Origin: Synergistaceae bacterium
GTDB lineage: Bacteria; Synergistota; Synergistia; Synergistales; Aminobacteriaceae
DNA: 33,213 nt
Direction: 5' to 3'
Assembly (NCBI GenBank): GCA_018436725.1
Contig: JAHDKT010000091.1
Coordinates: 1-33,213 of the forward strand
Part shown: one piece after another, positions 8,153 to 14,893 of the stretch
Layout: each line of letters begins with the position of its first letter
Position numbering within the stretch: the stretch's first letter is position 1
The notes under the pieces: model-generated
The model's input: the letters and a program-made list of their open reading frames with translations, nothing else
Database searches by the model: none
Told to the model about the DNA's origin: nothing
Translations under genes and position numbers: made by a program

Positions 8153-8191
8153 GAATTGAACGTCATCGCTATATACGCTTTCAGACTGTAC

Positions 8192-8836
8192 TTATTCCGT
8201 AGGCGATCGGCTTTCCGCTGCCGCTCCGTTTTCCTTCGCATCCGGAGCTTTTTTGACGGCTTTCGGGGCATCGTTTTTCACAGGAGGCTTGGTGACCGGC
8301 TTGACCTGCCCCTGGGGCAGCGGAGTCATCATGATCCGCATGTACCTGCCCTCCATGCGAGGCGCGCCCTCGCTTTTGCCGAGACCGTCGCAATCGCGTA
8401 TCACGCGCGCGAGCACCTCTTCGCCCTTGTCAAGGAAGGACATCTCTCTCCCGCGGAAAAAAACCGAGACTTTAACTCTGTGTCCATCCTCAAGGAAACT
8501 TTTGATCGCCCTGACTTTGAAATCGTAGTCGTGTTCGTCGATCTTCGGACGCATCTTCATTTCTTTCAGCGTCTGGACTTTTTGTTTCTTCCGAGCGTCT
8601 TTTTCTTTTTTCTGCAACTGATACCGGTACTTTCCATAATCGAGGATCCTGCACACGGGGGGTGTCGCTTGCGGCGCAACCTCCACCAGATCAAGCATTC
8701 GCTCTTCGGCCATCCGGATGCCTTCGGCGGTGGGCAGGGTACCCAGCTTGACGCCGTTTTCGTCGATGATCAGGACTTCTCGTGCGGAAATTTCCCGGTT
8801 CACTCGGGGATCTCCATCGTCTTTTCTTGTTACTAT
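8192..8836 (-). CDS. infC: Translation initiation factor IF-3, probable ATA start
   Basis: IF3 binds the 30S subunit, prevents premature 50S joining and checks the start codon-initiator tRNA pairing. The N-domain (REVLIIDENGVKLG), the lysine-rich linker (about 80-100) and the C-domain (VRAIKSFLEDGHRVKVSVFF) are clear. The C-terminus carries an extra Ala/Lys-rich tail of about 30 residues. The first ordinary start is GTG at 8803, but no ribosome-binding site precedes it. Reading on upstream, the frame stays open, and GGAGGT sits eight bases before ATA at 8836, giving 214 residues. A rare, IF3-discriminated start such as AUU is well known for infC and provides autoregulation, so I prefer 8836. 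If GTG is used the protein is 203 residues. Confidence 0.93.
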   Translation of the reverse strand: MVTRKDDGDPRVNREISAREVLIIDENGVKLGTLPTAEGIRMAEERMLDLVEVAPQATPPVCRILDYGKYRYQLQKKEKDARKKQKVQTLKEMKMRPKIDEHDYDFKVRAIKSFLEDGHRVKVSVFFRGREMSFLDKGEEVLARVIRDCDGLGKSEGAPRMEGRYMRIMMTPLPQGQVKPVTKPPVKNDAPKAVKKAPDAKENGAAAESRSPTE

Positions 8837-8979
8837 AGCCTTTCACCTCCAGTAAAAATATAAAAAAGGCCGGTGGAAAACCACCGGCCCCGCATACGCG
8901 AAGACTTTTCTTCAAACCAGGCGAATAAACGCTTCGCAAGGTGAGAGGGTGGCCCCTCTTCTTTTCGATATTTTTCAAC
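8837..8979 (-). promoter_or_regulatory. Structured infC leader, candidate L20-type attenuation leader
   Basis: The leader of about 143 bases holds a hairpin GCGAA...TTCGC (8921-8937), another GAAGA...TCTTC (8900-8913), and the terminator at 8862-8889. The sequence GCGAAG (8932-8937, read on the minus strand) can instead pair with CTTCGC (8898-8903), which would destroy both small hairpins. Firmicutes use leader attenuation by L20 upstream of infC-rpmI-rplT, so the same control is the simplest reading here. The ligand is inferred from operon content only. Confidence 0.6.
8862..8889 (-). terminator. Intrinsic terminator (attenuator) directly ahead of infC
   Basis: On the minus strand a perfect nine-pair hairpin, GGCCGGTGG and CCACCGGCC around TTTT, is followed by TTTTTTATATTTTT. 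It lies between the infC promoter and the infC ribosome-binding site, 26 bases before the start codon, so unregulated it would stop transcription before the gene. That position is typical of a transcription attenuator. Confidence 0.85.
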
Positions 8980-8985
8980 TAGGGC

Positions 8986-9014
8986 ATTATAGCACGAAGA
9001 GGGATACGGCGCAA
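8986..9014 (-). promoter_or_regulatory. Promoter of the infC-rpmI-rplT operon
   Basis: On the minus strand -35 TTGCGC (9009-9014), a 17-base spacer and a consensus -10 TATAAT (8986-8991) are present. The -35 box begins three bases after the stop codon of the TRAP permease gene. Confidence 0.82.
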
Positions 9015-9017
9015 TTC

Positions 9018-10961
9018 TTATTTTTCCACGCCGGCCTTTTTCTTCTCGTCGGGCGTATTCCGGGCCTTTCCCGTAAAGAGGTGGACGGCGAGAAGGAGCG
9101 CAAAAAAGACGAAGCTGGAAAGCCTGAGCATTCTGAGCGGGTTGACCATCAAAATGCCCGCCGCCACGAAAAGCCCCCGTTCCCAAAGAGGCATGGCCCG
9201 TCGGAGCATACCGATGAGACCGCACGAGAGCGCGAAGATACCTACAATCGCAATGGTCAAATCCAAAAGGTACTTGGACAGAACGAAATCGATGAACAGA
9301 AGATCCGGGTTGTAGACAAAAAAGTAGGGCAGCAGCAGGCCTGAAAGCGCCAGTCCGAGCGCCGCCATCGCGACTTTGAACGGACGCGCTCCGGCGAGAC
9401 CGGCGGCGGTGTAGCTTGTCAGGGCGACGGGCGGTACCACTGCGGACATGGTGCCGTAGTAGAACGCGAAGAAGTGCGCGGCGAGCGGCGGAACTCCCAT
9501 CTGCTGGAGCGCGGGCGCGGCGATCGTGGCGGTGATGATGTAGCAGGGCGTCGCAGGCAGCCCCATGCCGAGGATGATCGCGGCGATCATGCAGAGGATG
9601 AGCGCAGCCCAGAGCTTGCCCCCGGCGAACATGATGATGTTCATCGCGATGACCTGCCCTAATCCCGTCATTCCGACCGCTCCGACGATGAAGCCCACTA
9701 TTGCGCAGGAGATGCCGACGGGCGCGGCGCTCTGCGTTCCCTCGTCAAGCGCGCGGACGACGTCTTTCAGCCCCATGCGCGTGGATTTTTTCAGCGAGGA
9801 GACGACGATGATGGCGAAAAGACCGAGAAACGCCGAATAGAGCGGCGTGTACCCCGCCACGAGGAAATAAATGATGATGACGAGCGGGATGGTCATGTGC
9901 CCCTTGTCGAGCATCGTGGCCTTCAGCGACGGAATCTCGGAGGGAGGAAGGCCGACGAGTCCCCGTTTTTTCGCCCTGAGATCCACCATGAACATGATGG
10001 CGAGGTAGTAAAGCAGCGCCGGTGTGAATCCCGCAATCATGATCTTGACGTATGGTATGCCCAGGAACGTGCTCATGATGAACGCCGAGGCGCCCATGAT
10101 CGGCGGCATCAGTATGCCTCCGGTGCTTGCTGCCGCCTCCACCGCGCCCGCGAAGTGCGGCATGTACCCCACCCGCTTCATGAGGGGAATGGTGAACGCG
10201 CCTGTGGTCGCCACGTTCGCCTGTGCGCTCCCCGAGATACTCCCCATCAGCGCGGACGCCATCACGGCGACCTTCGCGGGGCCTCCGCGGTACTTTCCGG
10301 CGAGCGCAAGGGAGAAGTCGTTGAAGAATTCGCTGGTACGGGAAGCGGAGAGGAACGCACCGAAGAGGATGAACATGAAAACATAGCTCGAAGACACCAT
10401 GAGCGTGACTCCGTAAATTCCCTGGTCGGTGAGGGCCATCCTGATGATGATCCGCTCCCAGTTGAAGCCTCGATGCGCGAAGAGCCCGGGGAACATGGGG
10501 CCGAAACGCGTATACGCAAGGAAGAAAATACTGAGCAGCGTCAGCGGAAGGCCGACGGCGCGGCGGCTGGCCTCGACGAGGAGCGCCATGGTGACCACCG
10601 CGACGGCAAGATCCGCGAACGTCGCCTGAAGATTCGTCTGGAGCAGCCTGTCATAGGTAAGGAGCAGCCAAAACATGCATCCGAGGGAGGTCAGAGCCAG
10701 AACCCAGTCGGGGAGCGACGGGCGTTCTCTCGGTGAACCCGCGAACGCCGGGTAGAAGAGGAAGATGATCGCCATGAGCGTCCCTAAGTGAATGGCGTTC
10801 ATCTTGACGGCGATCAGCAGGCCGATGCTGTTCATCCAGAAATGGACGAGAGCCGTCGCGACGGTCAAAACAAGCGCGGCGGCTCCTGCGGGACCGGTGA
10901 GTTTCCGTACGGGAATGGACTCGCCGGGGACAAAGAGGGAAACAAAACCTTTCATCAACAT
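9018..10961 (-). CDS. TRAP transporter fused permease (DctQ-DctM type, TAXI-associated)
   Basis: The 647-residue integral membrane protein has roughly 16-18 hydrophobic segments. The first four (about 25-150) correspond to the small DctQ-like subunit and the remainder to the large DctM-like subunit (FILFGAFLSASRTSEFF, GSISGSAQANVATTGAFTIP, MGLPATPCYIITATI). Fused permeases of this type go with TAXI solute receptors and import organic acids or amino acids such as glutamate using an ion gradient. The substrate cannot be read from sequence. I chose ATG at 10961 because GGGAGGAG lies eight bases upstream; a second ATG follows two codons later. It is 80 bases downstream of the TAXI receptor gene, with a stem-loop in between. 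Confidence 0.93.
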   Translation of the reverse strand: MLMKGFVSLFVPGESIPVRKLTGPAGAAALVLTVATALVHFWMNSIGLLIAVKMNAIHLGTLMAIIFLFYPAFAGSPRERPSLPDWVLALTSLGCMFWLLLTYDRLLQTNLQATFADLAVAVVTMALLVEASRRAVGLPLTLLSIFFLAYTRFGPMFPGLFAHRGFNWERIIIRMALTDQGIYGVTLMVSSSYVFMFILFGAFLSASRTSEFFNDFSLALAGKYRGGPAKVAVMASALMGSISGSAQANVATTGAFTIPLMKRVGYMPHFAGAVEAAASTGGILMPPIMGASAFIMSTFLGIPYVKIMIAGFTPALLYYLAIMFMVDLRAKKRGLVGLPPSEIPSLKATMLDKGHMTIPLVIIIYFLVAGYTPLYSAFLGLFAIIVVSSLKKSTRMGLKDVVRALDEGTQSAAPVGISCAIVGFIVGAVGMTGLGQVIAMNIIMFAGGKLWAALILCMIAAIILGMGLPATPCYIITATIAAPALQQMGVPPLAAHFFAFYYGTMSAVVPPVALTSYTAAGLAGARPFKVAMAALGLALSGLLLPYFFVYNPDLLFIDFVLSKYLLDLTIAIVGIFALSCGLIGMLRRAMPLWERGLFVAAGILMVNPLRMLRLSSFVFFALLLAVHLFTGKARNTPDEKKKAGVEK

Positions 10962-10986
10962 ATGATACGCTCCTCCCGAAAAAGGA

Positions 10987-11011
10987 GCGGCATGGGATTG
11001 TCCCACGCCGC
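10987..11011 (-). terminator. Stem-loop between TAXI receptor and TRAP permease genes
   Basis: On the minus strand an 11-pair hairpin (GCGGCGTGGGA with TCCCATGCCGC, one G-U pair, three-base loop) is followed by TCCTTTTTC. A hairpin here is consistent with partial termination or 3'-end protection, which would give more receptor than permease mRNA. The broken U-run suggests incomplete termination. Confidence 0.55.
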
Positions 11012-11041
11012 CCGCGTCGTATAAGCTACTGAAAAAGAAGA

Positions 11042-12031
11042 CTACGGAAGCAGTTCCGCCGGGATAGTGAGACCGATCTCGGAGAAGAACTTCACTGCGC
11101 CCGGATGCAGGGGAGCGCCGAAGAGTCCGTCGATGGGATTGTCGAAGTCGACCTTTTTGAAGGCCGCATGCTCGTTCATCAGGTCGCCCTTCTTCGTGTA
11201 GATGATCTTCAGCATGTCGTAGACCACTTCGTCGGGGACATCCCGCCCCACGAGAAGGGCCGACTTGATGCCGGCGACCCGGAGGTCCTTCTCCTGCTTC
11301 GGATAGGTTCCGGCAGGGATGAGCACGCCCGCGTAGAAGGGAGCGACTTCTTTCACCTTCGCCAGGTCCTCGGCGGAAAACTCAAGCATGTTGACTTCCT
11401 GGCGGCCCGCATAGAGTTCCGCAACCGCGCCAACGGGAACCCCGGCTTCGGCGTTGAAGGCGTCGAGCTGACCGTTCTGCAGCGCCTGCGCGGCCTCGCT
11501 GTATCCGACGTACTCCGCCTTGATGTCGTCGAAAGTCAAACCGGCGAGAGCCTGAAGAAGCACCTTGCTGCTGAACTCGGTACCGGAGGCTGCGGGCCCG
11601 ACGGCGACTTTCTTGCCCTTGAGGTCGGCCCATGTCTTGATTCCGGAGGAACCGCTGACGACGAACTGCGTCACGTCGGGCCACAGCCCCATGACGTAGC
11701 GCAGGTTCTCTATCTTTTTCCCTTCGTAGCGGACGGTGCCGGTGTAGGCGAATCCGGTGAGATTGGCCATGGCGATCGCCATCTCCGCCTCTCCGCGTTG
11801 CATCATGTCGAGGTTCTCGACCGTGCCGCCGGAACTCTGCGCGGACCACTTGTACCCTTTTTCCATAAGCGCCGTGTTGAAGTGATTGGCGAGGATAGTG
11901 CCGATGGGATAGTACGTTCCGCCCGTGGAACCTGTTACGATGGTGACGAATTTCGTCGAAGCGAAGGCGGCTCCGGCGAAAACCAGAAGAAACAGCGCGA
12001 CACACAGAATGGCGATTCTCTTTTTGTTCAT
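11042..12031 (-). CDS. TAXI family TRAP transporter solute-binding protein
   Basis: This is the 329-residue extracytoplasmic receptor of the adjacent TRAP permease. The N-terminus is a type I signal peptide (MNKKRIAILCVALFLLVFAG, cleavage probably after AAFA). The mature protein begins with the hallmark TAXI segment (FVTIVTGSTGGTYYPIGTIL). It continues with SSGGTVENLDMMQRGEAEMA and a central WADLKGKKVAVGPAASGTEF typical of the fold. I chose ATG at 12031 because AGAGGTGG lies seven bases upstream; the longer frame would put 13 polar residues before the signal peptide. Receptors of this class often bind glutamate or other organic acids; the ligand here is unknown. Confidence 0.95.
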   Translation of the reverse strand: MNKKRIAILCVALFLLVFAGAAFASTKFVTIVTGSTGGTYYPIGTILANHFNTALMEKGYKWSAQSSGGTVENLDMMQRGEAEMAIAMANLTGFAYTGTVRYEGKKIENLRYVMGLWPDVTQFVVSGSSGIKTWADLKGKKVAVGPAASGTEFSSKVLLQALAGLTFDDIKAEYVGYSEAAQALQNGQLDAFNAEAGVPVGAVAELYAGRQEVNMLEFSAEDLAKVKEVAPFYAGVLIPAGTYPKQEKDLRVAGIKSALLVGRDVPDEVVYDMLKIIYTKKGDLMNEHAAFKKVDFDNPIDGLFGAPLHPGAVKFFSEIGLTIPAELLP

Positions 12032-12149
12032 CAAACATCCACCTCTTTCGTTATAGTAAGTGCGTTTCACCGCTACCCCACGTCTTCGGTGATTTCACCC
12101 CCTGAAATATACTCCACACTCTCGGTTATCAAACCGCCTCAAGATTGTA
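12032..12149 (-). promoter_or_regulatory. Leader and weak candidate promoter of the TAXI-TRAP genes
   Basis: The minus strand contains TTGATA then, 15 bases later, TATATT, a promoter-like pair with a short spacer. Downstream is an inverted repeat GGTGA-AA-TCACC (12088-12099) that could be an operator. Neither element is strong. I see no known riboswitch pattern in the roughly 100-base leader. Confidence 0.35.
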
Positions 12150-12183
12150 ACAGGAGTCGCTTCGGCTTTCAAGCGACTCCTGT
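12150..12183 (-). repeat. Perfect 13-pair stem-loop after thrS, no U-tail
   Basis: ACAGGAGTCGCTT and AAGCGACTCCTGT form a perfect 13-pair stem with an eight-base loop, about 45 bases after the thrS stop. On the minus strand it is followed by TACAATC, so it lacks the U-run of an intrinsic terminator. It may still end or protect the thrS transcript. Confidence 0.6.
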
Positions 12184-12226
12184 TCTGAACATTCTTTTCA
12201 AAAAGAGGCGTATTCCGCACCGACCG

Positions 12227-14125
12227 CTACTTCTTCAGCGGACTGAACTCCTCGTCAAGGACGGCTCTGAACTGCTCAAGCGACATCGAGCCGAGGTCGC
12301 CCTTCGTTCTCTCCCGGGGGGCCACCGCCCCGGACTCTCTTTCCTTTTCTCCGATCACGATCATATACGGAACCTTCTGCGTCTGGGCGTCTCGTATCTT
12401 CTTGCCCAGCTTCTCGTCGCGCTCGTCGACTTCCACACGGACGCCCCACGAACGAAGCGTCTGCGCCACGCTCTTTCCGTACTCAACGAAATCTTCCGCG
12501 ACCGGCAGGACTCTCGCCTGGACGGGGGCGATCCAGTAGGGGAAGGCGCCTGCGAAGTTCTCGATGAGGATGCCGAAGAAGCGCTCCAGGCTGCCGAGCA
12601 CCGTTCTGTGGAGCATCACCGGGCGATGTTCTTTGCCGTCTGCGCCGATATACTTCAGGTCGAATTTTTCCGGCATTTGGAAGTCGAGCTGGATGGTGCC
12701 GCACTGCCACGTTCTTCCTATGCAGTCCTCCAAATGGAAGTCGATCTTCGGGCCGTAGAAGGCGCCGTCGCCCGGGTTGAGTTTGTACTCGGATCCGGTC
12801 TCTTCAAGAGCCTGCTGCAGCGCGGTCTCGGCGATCTTCCACTGATCCTCGGAGCCCATGGAGTTCGCGGGGCGTGTCGACAGTTCCATGGTGTACTTGA
12901 AGCCGAAGACATCCTTGTAGATGAAGCGGCAGAGGTCCATGATGCCTTTGATCTCGTCCTTCACCTGGTCCGGGCGGCAGTAGAGGTGCGCGTCGTCCTG
13001 CGTGAAGCAGCGGACGCGCATCAGACCGTGGAGCACGCCGCTCCGCTCGTGCCTATGCACCACGCCCAACTCGGCCATGCGTAGCGGCAAATCGCGGTAG
13101 CTGCGTATCTGGCTCTTGTAGACAAGCATACCTCCGGGGCAGTTCATCGGTTTGATGGCGAAGGGGCGCTCGTCGATCTCGGTGAAGTACATGTTGTCCC
13201 TGTAGTGATCCCAGTGCCCCGACTGGATCCAGAGCGACCGTTCGAGGATAAGCGGCGTGCGGATTTCGCAGTACCCTCTCTTCGTGTGCTCCTTCTTCCA
13301 GAAATCGATCAGGTTGTTGAGAATGACCATCCCCTTGGGGTGGAAGAACGGGAAGCCAGGGCCCTCGCCTTGAAGGCTGAAGAGGTCAAGCTCCTTGCCG
13401 AGACGTCTGTGGTCGCGGTTTTTCGCCTCCTCCATTCTGTGAATGTAGGCGGCCAGCGATTCCTCGTCGCCGAAGGCAGTACCGTAAACCCTTGTGAGCA
13501 TGATGTTCTTCTCGTCGCCCCGCCAGTACGCTCCCGCCACGGAGAGCAGTTTGAAGTGACGGACGCACGACGTGTTGGGGACGTGCGGTCCCCGGCAGAG
13601 ATCGGCGTACTCCCCCTGAATATAGAGTGTGACGGTCTCTTCCTCCAGCTCGGAGATGATCTCCGCCTTGTACGGGTCGTTCTTCTCCTTGAACCATTCG
13701 AGCGCCTCGGCCTTGGTCATCGCACGGCGTTCCACGGGGACTGAACGCTTGGCGATCCGGTGCATCTCCTTCTCGATCTTCGGCAGATCCTCTTCGGTGA
13801 TGCCGCCGGGGATCTCCATGTCGTAGTAAAATCCGTCCTTGATCGACGGACCGACGCCGTAGCGCGTTCCCGGGTACATTTGGGCGACGGCCTGGGCCAT
13901 CAAGTGCGCTGCGGAATGCCGCAGAATGTCGAGCCCCTCGTCAGAATCCGGAAGTATCGGGGCCGCCTCGCCGTCCGTTTCGACGACGCGAGAGAGATCC
14001 ATCGCACAGCCGTCGATCTTCGCCGCTATCGCGCCCTTCTTCAGTCCCAGCGCGTCGAGCACATCGCCCGCCGTGCCGAAAGCCAACTCCGCCTGTTTGC
14101 CGTTGCTGCCTGTAAACCGCATCAT
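12227..14125 (-). CDS. thrS: Threonyl-tRNA synthetase
   Basis: The 632-residue enzyme has the full ThrRS domain set: TGS domain (1-60), editing domain with the HxxxH pair (HSAAHLMAQ, about 72), class II catalytic core (MNCPGGMLVYKSQIRSYRDLP; HGLMRVRCFTQDDAH) and C-terminal anticodon-binding domain (last 100 residues). It charges tRNA-Thr and edits Ser-tRNA-Thr. The first ATG at 14125 has GAGGAGG seven bases upstream; a second ATG follows at once. Expression is under a T-box leader that should read through when uncharged tRNA-Thr accumulates. Confidence 0.98.
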   Translation of the reverse strand: MMRFTGSNGKQAELAFGTAGDVLDALGLKKGAIAAKIDGCAMDLSRVVETDGEAAPILPDSDEGLDILRHSAAHLMAQAVAQMYPGTRYGVGPSIKDGFYYDMEIPGGITEEDLPKIEKEMHRIAKRSVPVERRAMTKAEALEWFKEKNDPYKAEIISELEEETVTLYIQGEYADLCRGPHVPNTSCVRHFKLLSVAGAYWRGDEKNIMLTRVYGTAFGDEESLAAYIHRMEEAKNRDHRRLGKELDLFSLQGEGPGFPFFHPKGMVILNNLIDFWKKEHTKRGYCEIRTPLILERSLWIQSGHWDHYRDNMYFTEIDERPFAIKPMNCPGGMLVYKSQIRSYRDLPLRMAELGVVHRHERSGVLHGLMRVRCFTQDDAHLYCRPDQVKDEIKGIMDLCRFIYKDVFGFKYTMELSTRPANSMGSEDQWKIAETALQQALEETGSEYKLNPGDGAFYGPKIDFHLEDCIGRTWQCGTIQLDFQMPEKFDLKYIGADGKEHRPVMLHRTVLGSLERFFGILIENFAGAFPYWIAPVQARVLPVAEDFVEYGKSVAQTLRSWGVRVEVDERDEKLGKKIRDAQTQKVPYMIVIGEKERESGAVAPRERTKGDLGSMSLEQFRAVLDEEFSPLKK

Positions 14126-14418
14126 ACTCCTACCTCCTCGTTTTCAAAAAAAAATGCCCACGCATCTCCATTATGGAGACGACATGGGCTTGTCGCGGTT
14201 CCACTCCATTTCCGCGCATAGTACCGTGCGCGGCGCTCGTGTCCGCTGTACGGGGCGGATCCCCCGACGCCTTGTCCCGATAGGGTATTTCGGCGTCCGC
14301 TCAAGGGCGGTGTTCGAGGACGAATCCGGAGGAGACCTTTCAGCCGCGTGCCTCCCTCTCTGTCCGGACGAAGCGTCCCTACTCTCCCTCTCATCGCAGG
14401 AAAGAAAACTTTTCTGAA
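14126..14418 (-). promoter_or_regulatory. T-box riboswitch controlling thrS (threonine specifier ACC)
   Basis: The 318 bases between dut and thrS are mostly this leader. The stem I distal part reads AGAGAGGGAGGC...GCTGAAAGG, the typical T-box apical pattern, with AGTAG on the 5' side and the specifier region GAACACCG on the 3' side. The codon ACC (Thr) is at 14309-14311. A stem III-like hairpin CGCGCA...TGCGCG follows. Next is the conserved box GGAGTGGAACCGCG (14194-14207), then the terminator hairpin at 14146-14189. Uncharged tRNA-Thr should pair its anticodon with ACC and its 3' end with TGGA, stabilising the antiterminator. The variable box base A predicts a U discriminator in tRNA-Thr. 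Confidence 0.93.
14146..14189 (-). terminator. T-box terminator hairpin upstream of thrS
   Basis: On the minus strand GCCCA...TCTCC pairs with GGAGA...TGGGC around ATAAT, with an imperfect middle, and is followed by nine T. The 5' arm lies directly after the conserved T-box sequence, as expected for mutually exclusive antiterminator and terminator. Confidence 0.9.
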
Positions 14419-14447
14419 CTTATACCCCTAAAAGGGGAATCTGTCAA
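14419..14447 (-). promoter_or_regulatory. Promoter of the thrS T-box transcript
   Basis: On the minus strand a perfect -35 TTGACA (14442-14447), a 17-base spacer and -10 TATAAG (14419-14424) are present. The TGA inside the -35 box is the stop codon of dut. The spacer contains the small inverted repeat CCCCT-TTT-AGGGG. Confidence 0.85.
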
Positions 14448-14887
14448 CTCTTTCCGGTGCTCCCGAAACCGCCCTCTCCGCGTCCCGTCAGCCCGAGCGC
14501 TTCGTCCTCGCGCCATTCCACTCTGGCGACGGGAGCGACGACAAGCTGCGCGATCCTGTCGCCGGCGACGATGGTGAAAGGGTCTTTCCCGAGATTCACC
14601 AGGAGGATCCGCACCTCTCCCCTGTAGTCGCTGTCGATCGTGCCTGGAGCGTTCAGAATCGTTACGCCGTGGCGTATTGCGAGACCGCTGCGAGGCCGTA
14701 TCTGGGCTTCGTACCCTTCGGGGAGTTCTATGCGAATACCGGTGCCGACGCTTGTACGCTCGCCCGGAAGGAGGAGAATATCCTCGGCCGAGCGTAGATC
14801 GGCGCCCGCCGCGCTCTCCGTTGCGTATTCAGGAAGAGGGAACTCTTTCGCCCTTCCCTCGCGAAGTATTTTTACCGGCACCGGCAT
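14444..14887 (-). CDS. dut: Deoxyuridine 5'-triphosphate nucleotidohydrolase (dUTPase)
   Basis: The 147-residue protein carries all five motifs of the trimeric dUTPase family in order: [31 protein letters not shown] and the C-terminal [10 protein letters not shown]. It hydrolyses dUTP to dUMP and pyrophosphate, keeping uracil out of DNA and feeding thymidylate synthesis. The ATG lies six bases after the pnp stop, with AGGAAGG inside the end of pnp, so it is co-transcribed with pnp. The stop codon overlaps the thrS promoter. Confidence 0.97.
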   Translation of the reverse strand: MPVPVKILREGRAKEFPLPEYATESAAGADLRSAEDILLLPGERTSVGTGIRIELPEGYEAQIRPRSGLAIRHGVTILNAPGTIDSDYRGEVRILLVNLGKDPFTIVAGDRIAQLVVAPVARVEWREDEALGLTGRGEGGFGSTGKS

Positions 14888-14893
14888 AGCCGA

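Noticed and set aside
12032..12110. Glycine-type riboswitch before the TAXI gene (CACCGAAG is present)
   Set aside because: Only that short string matches. The rest of the aptamer core and the paired stems are missing.
11105..13084. A 659-codon plus-strand frame across the TAXI gene and thrS
   Set aside because: It crosses two conserved minus-strand genes and their intergenic region and has no family resemblance.
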